This document shows positions 37,435 to 62,615 of a DNA stretch of 64,000 nucleotides, one piece after another (the stretch's first letter is position 1; each line of letters begins with the position of its first letter). The translations under genes were made by a program, and so were the position numbers. The stretch is from positions 17,523,490 through 17,587,489 of the forward strand of contig NC_132899.1 in NCBI RefSeq assembly GCF_030463535.1, given 5' to 3'. The notes under the pieces are model-generated. The model did not search any database. It worked only from the letters and a program-made list of their open reading frames with translations, and had not been told where the DNA came from. Source of the stretch: Salminus brasiliensis. Lineage: Eukaryota > Chordata > Actinopteri > Characiformes > Bryconidae.

Positions 37435-38159
37435 CTGGGTTGGAAAAAATAAAAGGATAATCGGCATAAATATGACTTCTAGTTTACAGACAGCTAATAG
37501 CACTTGTGCAGCTTGCACGAACACAAACATTTGCCAATACAGTCTGCTAGCTAGTTACCCAAGCCCAAGCACGAGCACGTGTAGGTCAAAGCAGCCAATA
37601 CCAAAAAGGGAAAACACGAAAAAGGGCTCTATAACAGTATATTAAAGCACTTAAGCAAAATGACAGACATACCAAAAGTGGAGTAACCCAGCTAATATTC
37701 TGACAGGACAGCGCCAAACAGCATAATGACTCTCACGTCTCCCGCCACGGAACAACTGCAACTCCCAGAAATCCTTGCGCTTGCGTTCTAAAACCAGTCC
37801 GTGTGAAACGTAGCTAGCGCTATCCAGTAAATATTTAATCAAATATAGAAACACGTGAGGTATATTATAACACTTAAATACATGGGTAAATGTTTAAAAT
37901 GTATATGCGTTTTATTTTTAAATAAGTGTAATTTAGCAATAATAACACGTTTGATCGCTCGTATTTTTCTAAATTTTACCCGGATGATATTTACCCTCGT
38001 ACCTCTGAGAGGTTCCTGCGCATGTTCTGGTTGAGGTTTGTCCTCTAGCCGTGCTGCTGCTCGTAGTGAGCTTTAGAGTCACTGAATAGAGATTATAATA
38101 GACTATTGTAGCTCACTGAGGTGTTTTGAACTCAGTCCAGCAGGCTCCAGAAGTTTAAT
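37435..38159. promoter_or_regulatory. Shared twnk/mrpl43 head-to-head promoter region
   Basis: The two start codons point away from each other, 760 bp apart. TWNK and MRPL43 share this head-to-head layout in human. On the minus strand a donor-like TTTTG/GTATGTC at about 37673, together with the acceptor at 37435, suggests a twnk 5'-UTR exon at roughly 37673-37800. The exact start sites are not visible. Confidence 0.7.
37755..37774 (-). promoter_or_regulatory. ZNF143/STAF-like promoter motif
   Basis: The sequence actgcaactcccagaaatcc closely matches the well-known vertebrate promoter element ACTACAATTCCCAGCATGC bound by ZNF143/THAP11, which is common at bidirectional and mitochondrial-gene promoters. 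It differs at a few positions. Its place between twnk and mrpl43 supports a role in their shared promoter. Strand of action is not known. Confidence 0.6.
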
Positions 38160-39730
38160 ATGACTGCTCGAGGCACTCCGAGTCGTTTTTTACAGAGTGT
38201 GCTGCACAACGGAGTGGGTCGATATGTTTGCCAGTTGAAGCGTGTCTCTCTCGTCTTCTCTAAGAAGGGCCAGAGCTCTCTAGGTGTCCGGTATGTTCTC
38301 ATCTCATCATTATGAATAACAGATCGGACAGCTGATTGAACCGGCTAGTGTTTACTTTTCTGATTTCTGAGACATGTGCTGCGTCCTGCACACTAGCTAG
38401 CTACTATTCTGTACACCAGTGATTCTCTGTGTTCTCTCTCCTGCACATTAGTCATTTCTATGCTCCCAACACACCTGACTCAGGTGAAAACTGAAAGGGG
38501 GTGTGTCAAATCAAGGAAGACACAAAAATGTGTAGAGCAGTAGGCCTCTAGGACCAGGATTGGGGCCACTGCTGTAAATACTGCGTTGTGTTGGAGATCC
38601 TGAAGAGTTGATATCCGTCACCCTGGTTTAAATTTTAAGATGCTGCTGAAAGCCTTCAGGTTGGGGCTAAACTCTGCGTTGTGAATGATCATCAGAACCA
38701 GGGCTGTTGACAAGACATTGTTGTGTCGGACACAGATGGACATTGGCCTCCGCCTTTAGCCTATACATTCAGTGAACACACACACATACATGCTAGTGAG
38801 GAAACACGGATTGGGTGAAGGGCCTTGCTTAGGGGCCCAGTAATAGCAGCTTGCCTAGCCTGGTCCTCTAACCACTGAGCCACCACTGTCACTGCAGGAC
38901 CAGACTAGTCTTCCTGCATTATACTAATCATTATACTAATGATCACACTTCTAACGGTGGACATACCATTTTGTATGGTATGATGCAGGTTTGGACTAAG
39001 CACTATTAATCCAACTTATAGTGTCATTAAATTCCAATTTCGTCTGGAGTCAGGTGTAATCAGAGTCTAGGGTGCTGGCCCTTTAAGGATGAGCTAGGAA
39101 GATTGGAGCTCTATTGTTGCAATAAATCAGGTAGATTTCTTTGGGGACTGTTTACTAACTGTCCATCATTTTTCTGACAGGGACTTCATTGAGGATGGTG
39201 TAGTCGACTTTGCCAAGAAGAACCCAGGAATTGTGGTCTATGTCTCTCCTCAGTCCTGCAGAATTCCAAAAGTAGTTGCTGAATATCGTAAGTATAATTT
39301 CATTTTGCTACATGTGTTTTTGGGGCCTGGTTGTTGTCATTTGTGCTTGTAAATGCCAGACAGGGATTAAATCTATGTGATATTTTAAATTGAGTTTCTT
39401 AATGAAAGCAAAATGTAGTCCAGGACTAGACTGGCCAGCTTCCCATGTTCTTAATGTAACCAATTCAAGTTGTATAAATATTGTGGTGACACAAACCCAT
39501 TTGTGCATTTCATCCATACAGTCAATGGTACTGTGAAGGAAGAGCTAGTCACCAACAAAACATCACAGGAGATTGTAGAACTGATCACGAAGATGTCCAA
39601 CCAGTCAGGCCTGGACATCATTCGTATCCGAAAGCCCTTCCACACGGACAATCCCAGCATCCAGGGTCAGTGGCATCCTTTCACCAACCGGCCACCCAGC
39701 AAAGATCCAGTTGGACCACAGACCAAATGA
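38160..39730 (+). CDS. mrpl43: Mitochondrial ribosomal protein L43 (mL43), 3 exons
   Basis: Exons are 38160-38290, 39181-39287 and 39522-39730, joined in frame, giving 148 aa. The N-terminus [20 protein letters not shown] is almost the human MRPL43 N-terminus, and the C-terminal block [20 protein letters not shown] is nearly invariant. The protein belongs to the thioredoxin-like L51/S25/CI-B8 family and is a component of the mitochondrial large ribosomal subunit. The short form matches the core protein, without the extended C-terminus of some human isoforms. The stop TGA is at 39728-39730. The gene runs divergently from twnk and converges with sema4g. Intron 1 (38291-39180) contains two dispersed repeats. 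Confidence 0.98.
38441..38580. repeat. Fish dispersed repeat in mrpl43 intron 1 (inverted relative at 47.4 kb)
   Basis: Contains aacacacctgactcaggtg and ggaccaggattggggccact, the reverse-orientation form of the text ccagtcctggagggcc found at about 47450. I recognise this as a common fish interspersed sequence; class not determined. Confidence 0.55.
38735..38895. repeat. Fish SINE-like dispersed repeat in mrpl43 intron 1
   Basis: The text gggtgaagggccttgcttag, ggcccagtaatagcagcttg and ctaaccactgagccaccact is recognised from many fish genomes. No poly(A) tail or clear target duplication is seen. Confidence 0.55.
39350..39460. repeat. Dispersed repeat family C, copy 1 (mrpl43 intron 2)
   Basis: Starts gccagacagggattaaatct and ends near agtccaggactagactggcc followed by agcttccc. 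The same pair of segments in the same order and orientation occurs at 40780-40890. Confidence 0.65.
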
Positions 39731-39999
39731 GGACTTATACTGCACTAGCAGTATACCAACTTCATGCAAAGGAATGTAATCCCTTTGACTGTGAAAAAGT
39801 TGTACTCCAACACAGTGAGAGAAATGAAGAGAAGCTCATGTGTGTACTAGTGCTGTATTTCAGTTATTTCAGCAGTGACCACTTCAAACCTTACTGGTCT
39901 GGATATCAACGTCACCTTTGTTGTGTTCCTGCTGAGCTTAAAAAGCAGGTTTTGGGATGATCCCTAACACAGACATGACCATTTTTGTTGTGTGTGTCA

Positions 40000-40005
40000 A
40001 ATAAA
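40000..40005 (+). terminator. mrpl43 polyadenylation signal
   Basis: Canonical AATAAA 270 bp after the stop codon, followed by a T/G-rich stretch. It is the first canonical hexamer downstream. Confidence 0.75.
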
Positions 40006-40779
40006 GTATTGACATGAGGTTTTATGGTCTTAAAATGTTAAATATAAAGAAAATTAGTTTATTGGAAATATGAGAACCAAAGCCTTGGTTACTTGTATAC
40101 AGTAATAAAATGACACATTATGTGCTTTATTATTGTAAAATATGTGATTTACAGATCTGTACAGTGACCTAAAGAAATAGACATCATGACCTGGTAAGAC
40201 ATTTACAGTAACAGAAACCTGACACTGACTTCATCATTAGTATTTGTTCTGTCTTGTTTCTAAATCTCAGAAGATGGTTAGCTGTGTGGCAAATTTAGAA
40301 ACGGTACGGTACAAACTAGGGATGCTCTGGGAATTATGGGCTGATGCTGATATTTTAATGTGCACATTGGTGTAGACCGCTTAATGAATGAACCTGTGTT
40401 GGTGCTATAGAGTAAAGCCGTGGTTGCAGTGGGGCTATTGTGTCCATAAATCTACATGAAGTGAAGTTTTCAGAAGGAACTAATCATGAAAACAGAAGGC
40501 AGTAAGTGCAGTTGATTTCACACAGCTTTCAGTTCATCACTGTTGATGGCTTATCTATTAATACATTACACTAATTACAGCCAGATGAGAATAGTGCTCT
40601 CCAGTCACATCATCTGTCCCCTGAGAGAACTTGCTTGACCTATTCTGTGGATTAAAGCAAGTTCTAAATAAATTACTGTTTCTAGGTGATTGCTACATAT
40701 GGCACATACAAATAGGCCTGACTGACAGCCAAAAAAGATGTTTGCAATTTATGACTAAAGAAACAATATGGGCTGGTTT

Positions 40780-40890
40780 GCCAGACAGGGATTAAGCCCA
40801 GAGTACTGGACTATGCAATATTCTGAACTGAGGTTTTCACTGAAAAAAATAGTAGTCTAGGACTAGACTGACCAGCTTCCCGTGTTCTAA
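40780..40890. repeat. Dispersed repeat family C, copy 2
   Basis: Starts gccagacagggattaagccc and ends near agtctaggactagactgacc followed by agcttcccgtgttct, matching the copy in mrpl43 intron 2 (39350-39460). The two outer motifs are partly complementary (ggattaa..cc against tccaggactag), fitting a small non-autonomous element. Confidence 0.6.
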
Positions 40891-41634
40891 ATTTAAGTAA
40901 CTAAAGTAAATTTAATGCAGATGCAAGTATGTCATCAAATAGTCTGGATAAACTATTTGTGAAAGAATTATTTTCCATTTAAATGCTTGAAATCGTGTTC
41001 CCAAAACTCAAGAGGTGTGAAACACATGAGGCATACATGGACTCCTGAATGCTGAAATAGGAATGCAACATATCTTGAGATAGAAAGAGCAAATGGCTTT
41101 CATAAGAAAATAGGTGCAATAAATATCAGCTATTTCTGTAATATGAAAATATAAAAATTGAAAAGTGAATAAACTTGTTTGGCCACCACATCCACCCTCC
41201 ATGATTCCAGCGTGCACATCTGTGTGGATAATGGTGTTGGCTTTTAGCACTAAATGCTTATGATTTTTATAAGCAATTGTATCTCCTGACTAGAAATGTA
41301 TCCCAGTCAGAAAAACACATATTTCATCATTGCAGTAATTCCACATGGTTTAATTCAGATATGAGACAACAAATCAATGTCATATCCGTATTTTCAATAT
41401 AAAGTATCCTGTAAATAATGTGAGTTTTTTTTCTTGTGTTTAAGTTTTGAAATTAGGATATTATTTACAATTTCTAATTACCTCAAGAAATCACCATGTT
41501 AAATGGTTTCATCTTGTAGTAGTACTATGTGAGTGAGCTGGGCCAAGTAATTACGCAGTACCACGGCAGAGGGAGTGCTGTACTGTGAGAGGTGTGAGGG
41601 ACTTTGGCTGTAGGGATAAAGCTGCAGTACCGCT

Positions 41635-41648
41635 GTTGTCATGGAAAC
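41635..41648. promoter_or_regulatory. RFX X-box-like palindrome
   Basis: GTTGTCATGGAAAC differs at two positions from the ideal RFX X-box GTTGCCATGGCAAC, and both half-sites and their spacing are kept. It lies in a GC-richer island about 3.1 kb downstream of the sema4g stop codon. Function is not established. Confidence 0.4.
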
Positions 41649-41752
41649 CAAAGTCACTGAGAGCAGCGACCAGAGTGTCCGCCCACCCGTGTAGTATATT
41701 TATATAGATCAAATGACTGAATTACCTTGTTTCTTTCAAAAGTTTGAGCATT

Positions 41753-42135
41753 TGCATTGCTTTTTGCTCTCAACGTCTGAGTGCAAAACACTATAAATAT
41801 AAATAAGAACGTCTGGGTCTAAAACACTGGACTGTAACACCGTGGGCCTTTAAGTTCGTCTTCTGGGAACCAGTCTGTTTTCCAACAGTCCTTAGAGAGT
41901 ATCATCTCGAACTAGTCTCTGATTTCTGTAGATAGGACAAATATGTTTTTAACAATATTATTGAGTCTTATTAGGTTCCACAAGGTCCACAATAAAAAAC
42001 CCGATCATGATACACAACAGCTTCAGTTTAGATACACTGGATGAGTGCAGAAACAGCATGGCCACCATGGGTCTTTCATTCCAGTAAACAGCTTTCCAAC
42101 ATAAGGAGCCGCTACATGTAATAGGAGTTTCAAAA
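41753..42135. repeat. Duplicated copy of the sema4g 3' UTR
   Basis: About 380 bp match 44368-44761 in the same orientation with scattered substitutions and small indels. Shared text includes cactggactgtaacaccgtg / ctctggactgtaacactgtg, ggaaccagtctgttttccaa, and gatcatgatacacaacagct. Similarity stops just where the other copy reaches the sema4g stop codon. Confidence 0.9.
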
Positions 42136-44367
42136 AAGTTGTTGTGTTGCTATCCAGAGTAAATATAGTTAACTCACATATCAAAAACACAACATAATCA
42201 AGAAATCAGCTAAAATTCCCTCCGGTTGATGACGCTGTATTGCTGTCGTAAGTACGGGGCCGACGATCAGCATGTGGCCATGTCCACTGTTTAGCTCGAC
42301 CTTGAATGTATTAATGTGATTATACCACAACTCTAGCGCTGTATAACCTCTCAGGCAGGGAAGACACAAAAACTGATTAACAAGACAAAAATTGACTGAA
42401 AACTAGCTGTTTCCTGTAAGCATGCGCTGCTGCACAGAAAGCAACATTATACTAGAAGTTTACACTTCTGATTTGTCATATGGGGAATGACGGGACTACG
42501 TCTTCTATTACCACTGTAAGCATACCACTTTAATATGAGACTACTGCACTATGTTCTCTAACAGTGCATCAGAAATGAGTTTCTTCTCATCTGTGTTTGG
42601 CTAGCTTAACCATTTCATCTGCAAGACCCTTCAAACACATAAACAGGTGCTCTGCTGCTGGCAGAGGGTGTGGAGAGCTTCATAGTAACGGTAGAACTTT
42701 GGTATGCTCACTAGTCTATGTGTCCAAATGTATGCAGACATTTTCTCGTTTAGTGTTTTTTGTCTAACATTAAGAGTATTAATAGGGAGGTTTCAGGGCC
42801 AGCCCCAGCTTTTATGGGACCCTAAGCAGATTTTCATTTGGAGGGCCCCCCATACCACCACCTCAGCACCAAATTCTTCATTGTTTCTTAGGGAGAGAGA
42901 TTTTGTGCAATATGCTGAAGCACCTGATCGACTACCCAAGTGGTGCATATTTGCCCAACAGTGGCAGTGGCAAACTGATTAACATTGTATTTGTGTGCCA
43001 TCTATGTATATGGGCTTTTACCTGTTTAATACCATGGTGTTTTATTATTTAAAACAAAGCATGTCAGTGTTGGCAATAGGTACACCTGCTGAACTCACTA
43101 TTTAGAAAGGGTGTCTGGATGATTTTGAGCCTGTAGGGTATTTTTAATTAAGAAAACAGCTGATACTCCTAAAATAAAACATTGCAAGTAAAGGGGAACA
43201 TGAAGTGAGATAATGGCTATGAAATGACAGAATGGAAAATGGAAACAATAAGGAAGAAAAAAAAATCCAATAATCATAAAATGCAGTATGTTGTGTTGAG
43301 TCAGCAGCTCAGTGGGTCATATGTTCGGTTCCAGTCTTGCTGCTGTACTGAAAAAGTTAAGCACTGCTGTTCCTGTCAGCTATGCAGTGACAAATGCATC
43401 AGCCCAGTGGAGACAGCCACTAGGGACAGGTGTGCTAAAGCTGATTCAACATTTACCGCAGGCCAGTTTTACTGCCAGTAACATAACAAGTCATATTGTG
43501 CATTACTGCATACTGTACATCACTTACAGAAACACTATAGCTGTCCTGTCCAGATTACCGAAGCTGCTGGAGATAATTCAGTGAAGTTTGTTCAAGGACA
43601 AATGTGTGGTGGGTTATATACTTTGTGTAATGATATTGGATGTTGTTTTTGGTATATTCAAGCTCTTTGGAATGGTTATGAATACTTTTCTTGTCATCAG
43701 ATCAAGACGTATTACAGAAAATAACTCATTTCTAGCTACATTTGGGTGTATATGAACTGTGCTTAAAGAGGCCTCATGGGAAGTAAAATAAGTAAAGGGA
43801 AAAGTCTAAGAGTGTTTAAAAGGCTTCTTTCTACTCTCAGTTATCATATTTTCTCGTTACTTGCATAACCGCTCACACTCACATTTATGTCTTCTGGACA
43901 TGTCTTGACAAAGCTGTTAAAATAACTGACAACAGTTCTCCTCAAAAATGGTGCCTATGAATTTCTGTGGACACTGACAGTATTCTCTTTTTCTGAATTG
44001 AAAAACTGTTTCATCCTTGCTGAGTTTGCTCCAGTTCTTTGGCACCCAAGATCTGTCTTTTTTTGTCTTTCTGGCCTGGTCCGAATCACTAAATATTCTC
44101 ACAGAATTCCCACTCTTATGAAGTGAACTATGATTTAATGTAACTTTTGCAAACTCTTCACAAACCCTTACTGAGTCCAAAAAGAAAATAAAAGTCAAAA
44201 GCGTTTCGCAATTGTTATATCACAGGTGATGTTTGTAGGTCAGAACAGGAAATTACAACTGCAAAAAATGGGTGTTATATACATACAGTGCTATGTTACA
44301 AAGAAAAATCCTGTTTGCTAATGCGACTGCATTTTTCTATAAACACCATGTTGATTATTAATGCACT
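42136..44367. other. Interval between the two 3'-UTR copies
   Basis: No exon is recognised. The sema4g coding part expected next to the 41.8-kb copy is absent; the sequence there (42136-42480) is unrelated and moderately GC-rich. An open frame at 43917-44198 (minus) has no recognisable family. Confidence 0.45.
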
Positions 44368-44774
44368 TGCATTGCTTTTTGTTCAACATCTGAATGCAAA
44401 ACACTGTAAATATAAATAAGAACATCTGGGTCTAAAACTCTGGACTGTAACACTGTGGGCCTTTGAGTCCATCTTCCGGGAACCAGTCTGTTTTCCAACA
44501 GTCCTTAGAGAATATGATCTCAAACTAGTCTCTGAACCCTGTAGATAAGACAAATATGTTTTTTTCACAATACTAATAAGTCTCATTAGGTTCCACAAGG
44601 TCCACAATAAAAAAAAAAACCCGATCATGATACACAACAGCTTCAGTTTAGATACACTGGAGGTGTACATGAGGATAGAGTGCAAAAACAGCACGACCAC
44701 CATGGGTATATTACTCCAATAAACAGCTTCCCAACATAAGGGGCCGCTACATGTAATAAGGAGAAGGAAGGGTG
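44368..44774 (-). other. sema4g proximal 3' UTR
   Basis: Directly follows the sema4g stop codon at 44775-44777. It is the source-position copy of the segment duplicated at 41753-42135. The polyadenylation site was not identified. Confidence 0.7.
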
Positions 44775-58881
<14,107 letters not shown>

Positions 58882-61767
58882 CTGCAAACAGCCAGAGACC
58901 CAGTTAGAAAACAAGGACACACATGGCCAAATGGTGTCAACAGCACAACGGCATACTTGCATCCCATTGGTCTGCAGTCAGAACTCCGGGGAGAAGTTTC
59001 TCAGAGATGAATGAAAAAAATGCAATCTGTGCCACAGCTGATCAAACAGTGAAATCGACGAATCTATGAAAGGAGGATGAAATGGATTCTCCAAGGGAGG
59101 GAAAAAAAGCTGGGCAGGGCTCCAAAAGCATAACCAGAAGGGGGAGGAAGAGCAGAGATAATGCGGAGGGAGGAGAAGAAGGCTAATCTGCATTAAAGCT
59201 GACTCATGTTCATCTTTAAATCTTTTTGCCACGTTCTCCCTTTATCTTTTCATCCCACACTCATTACTGCCAGCAGCGCTGAGCCACGGCTGAAATGGAA
59301 GAGAGAAGAATAATATGAAGGGAGCGCTGAGATAAAAAGGACGTTTCGCCCTGCTTACAATGGGCCTATGATTAATCAATAAAAGCAAGACAGAGGATAC
59401 ACAGTGGTTACACACGGTAGCACTGTACCTTAGCATTGTAATTCAGAGGTATGTGTGTATAAAATTATAAATATAAATCTGTCACATAAATCAAAAGACC
59501 TTTTCCAATGTATATCAATAAACCTTGGGGTTCCATAACCACGTTGCCCGTCCACCAGTTGCCCTTATTTTAATCACAGTGGTAGGAACACCCTACAAGA
59601 CCTAGCCATCACATTCTGACCCTTACAGTTGTCCATTTTACCTGCTTTCAACACATCATGTTCTTTCCTTCACCTCTCAGTGGTACTAATGTTATGGCTG
59701 TTGGACTGTTGGACAAAATTTTCTACCATAATTTCAAAACTCTTTTCTTTACAATGTTTAAAGGTTCATTCTTGGACAAAGACATCTTTCCATCTTCTCT
59801 AAAGTTCTTCTCTAAGACTGTTGTTCCATCAGTGAATTGAACTTTCCCACAGTACTGCGGGCTATATACAGTACCGTGTGAAAGTCCAATCTGCAAAGTG
59901 CAGCATTTTTTTCTTGAAGACGCCTTAGAGAAGGTCAGACTTGCTGTAGTGCTGGGTGTGCACCAGGGAATACAGAATGCTGGCATAGCCAGTTGGACGA
60001 ATGAATAGATACGGAAAAATGGTTGGATAGACAGATGGACAGACCTTTTAACAACAAAAGAGCAAACAAACGGTTGGAAAAACAGACACAAAACTAAAAG
60101 TTTGCTAGCTTTTGGTTATGCGGTTTGGGTTTACTTTAGCTTACTAGTTAGCTTTCGCATGCTGAGTTCCTCTGACTGAACGGAGGGAACAGTGGGGAAC
60201 ACATAGCTTTGTTAAACAACAAAGCATAGCTGTGTCTGAAACCGTGCCCTATTCACTATTTAGTGCACCACTTTAAGATTTCACCATTTTGTAGTGGTGT
60301 TTGAAAACATGCAGAATTTTCAGTGCGCTTTAACATCCCCTAAACCACAACACGAAGTTTACAAATGATGCACCCTAGTGGACATGAAATATTCATTGTG
60401 CATTTAAGATTTGCATACAGCTTCTCTAAGGAACACTGCCATTCTCAGCAGTGAACTCACACACATAAGGATATGTCTAAAGTCGTTCACTACCTTGTTA
60501 TATTCTGTTCCCTATAACAGTGCTCTATATAGTGATCTGGATTTTCGCATGTAGGGGCTTGTGAATAGGCCACATTTTCAAACACAGCTTATGTAAGCCT
60601 TTCAATTTTGGAGGATACTGCTTATGTGACCAGTACCCAAGATTAAGACCACCCAGGTTACCCAGGGAAGAACAAATACATTGGTCATGTATTGGGTATT
60701 GTTGTCCATGCAACCCACAAGTGCCCATCAGAATAGGACTGACCATAGTTAGAAGGAACATATGGTTTTAGGGTTTTTTGTCTTGTGTGTTTTTTAATTG
60801 TTGGTTTTATTGTAGGGTATTTTCTAAAAGCTTAATTGATGGTTAATCAAATAATTTTCAGTCAATGCCCTGATAACCAATATAATCAACAGTGAAAGCT
60901 CTACTTCAATTCATATTTCCACTCTTCCAAGGTAGGCATTGTGAAACAGTCTTATATGATGCACAGTCAGATGGATAACATCCAGTGGAGATTTGAACCA
61001 ACCGTATACTGCTGTGCTCTTCATGAATACTTTACTAGTGGGACTCAGTTCTTTACATATTCCTTTATTATCTGCAGGAATGGAAGCAGCTTGCTGTTTC
61101 CCTAGAGGCACATTGTTTAAAATATTCATATAGCATGGGTCACTTCAGACAGTCTGCTGCCTTAAATTAAGGACACACATTGAATGCAGACTGACTGCAA
61201 TACACACACACACACACGCATGTGCTGCGTGCACATACAACACATACTCCACCCTCCTCACACTGAGATTTCCTCCCCCATATTGTGAGAGGGGTGACCA
61301 CACTGATGAGAGTTGGCATTACTAGGCCACATATCAAACATGGTGCCCCTCAAAATGCCCCTTTCTTTTTCATCTCCATCGGCACCCCTCCCCCACACAC
61401 TGACCATATACTTCAGCAGCAAGCCCTCAACACCTTACATTACAGTGAAAACAACAAATCAATGTTTTAGGCTTTAGGCCTGGTTTTCCCTTGTGACCTA
61501 CGGCAGTGATTGTCAGTCAAACATGACCGTCAATCAATGTCAAATACAGAGACTGGTGACAGCTTTTGGATTTTAGGGACAATAAGAAAACACCCTGTCT
61601 ACAAGCAATGTTACAACACGCATAGTAATTTTTACTTTTTTGTTTTATTATGAGGGGTCAAAAGACAGCATGCATTGTGAGTCACATACAGTGCGATTCT
61701 GTGCTATAATTACATGCTATTAATAAGTTTCATTTACATAATGCCTTTCCCAAGCTCAAGGTCACTT
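58882..61767. other. Upstream part of sema4g (long 5' intron), no exon recognised
   Basis: I looked for a signal-peptide exon ending with one leftover base, as the acceptor phase at 58881 requires, and found none. Short (CA)n runs occur near 61203. Confidence 0.4.
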
Positions 61768-62469
61768 ACAAAAATATTGGGACACCTGCTCATTCATTGT
61801 TTCTTCTGAAATCAAGGATACTATCCTTTTTTTGGTGGAGTAACTGTTTCAACTGTCTAGGCAAGGCTTTCTACTAGATTTTGGAGCACTGCTGTGAGGA
61901 TTTGATTGCAATCAGTGTCAAGAGCCTTAGTGTGGTCAGGATGTTGGATGATCACCAGGACCTCATCCCCAATTCCTCAACGCATCACAAAAATACTAGA
62001 TGATGCACCATCATTCCAGAGAACATAGTTCCACTACTCCACAGATGAAAGGTGAGGGGATTTCTACCCCTTTAGCACACTTCTGACTTGTCTCGTCTGC
62101 ACTCTGTGTCTCGTCTGCACTCTATTTATTGTACTGTACTGATTACATTGTGTTGTACTGTCTGTAACTTGTTCTGTGTTGCACTTGTTTTGTGTGTTGC
62201 ACCATGATCCCGGAGGAGTGTTGTTTCGTTTCACCGTGTACTCTGTATATGGTTGAATAGACAATCAAGCCTCTTGACTTGACTTGATTTAGACATGGTG
62301 CCATTCGGTTTATGTGTATTTGCTTCATAGAGAAAGTTCTATTCTATTGGTAATACTTCTCCACAGGGACTAGATAAACTGTGTGTATGTGTCAGCAATG
62401 GGTGCAACTTAAAGTAGCTAAATGCATTCATTGAAAGGTGTGTCCATAAACTTTTGGACATATACTGTC
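61768..62469. mobile_element. MITE family A, near full-length copy with internal insertion
   Basis: Left end aaaatattgggacacctgct and right end gtccataaacttttggacat form the family-A inverted pair. The interior includes aggctttctactagattttg, gtcaggatgttggatgatca and ggtgcaacttaaagtagcta, all shared with the copy at 19805-20232. About 200 bp of unrelated LINE sequence interrupts it at 62088-62288. Confidence 0.8.
62088..62288 (+). mobile_element. LINE (L2-like) 3' end inserted in MITE family A
   Basis: The text gcaccatgatcccggaggag and tgttgtttcgtttcaccgtg, ending in repeated cttgactt units, is characteristic of fish L2-type LINE 3' termini. The insert divides sequence that is continuous in the 19.8-kb MITE copy. 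It is a 5'-truncated, non-coding copy. Confidence 0.65.
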
Positions 62470-62615
62470 ACACAAAAAAACCTTGTATCTCCATAATGTC
62501 AGCTTTACAGGGAAAGGAAACTCCTTATCCTTAGTTATTTTCATATTAAAAACAACTCCCAGATTCAAATGATGTCAAAAAGTGAAAAACTGGAGATGGA
62601 GATACAAAGCGTATG
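62470..62615. mobile_element. MITE family B copy abutting family A
   Basis: Begins aaaaaccttgtatctccata and ends tggagatggagatacaaagc, an imperfect inverted pair. It lies immediately to the right of the family-A copy. Confidence 0.6.

Larger units (their letters stand above)
40006..41752. other. mrpl43-sema4g convergent intergenic interval, left part
   Basis: No exon is recognised. It contains repeat family C and a GC-richer island at about 41520-41690 that stands out from the AT-rich surroundings and holds an X-box-like palindrome. Confidence 0.45.

Noticed and set aside
37400-37435. N-terminal extension of twnk (12 extra codons)
   Set aside because: The extension begins with GTG, and a strong 3' splice site lies inside it. 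The ATG at 37397-37399 gives the family-like targeting peptide.
43917-44198. 93-aa minus-strand frame, considered as a transposase fragment
   Set aside because: No DDE-type motif or helix-turn-helix could be identified; similarity to Tc1 proteins was not convincing.
59723-60091. 122-aa minus-strand open frame upstream of sema4g
   Set aside because: Low-complexity, aromatic-rich composition with no family resemblance; consistent with chance.
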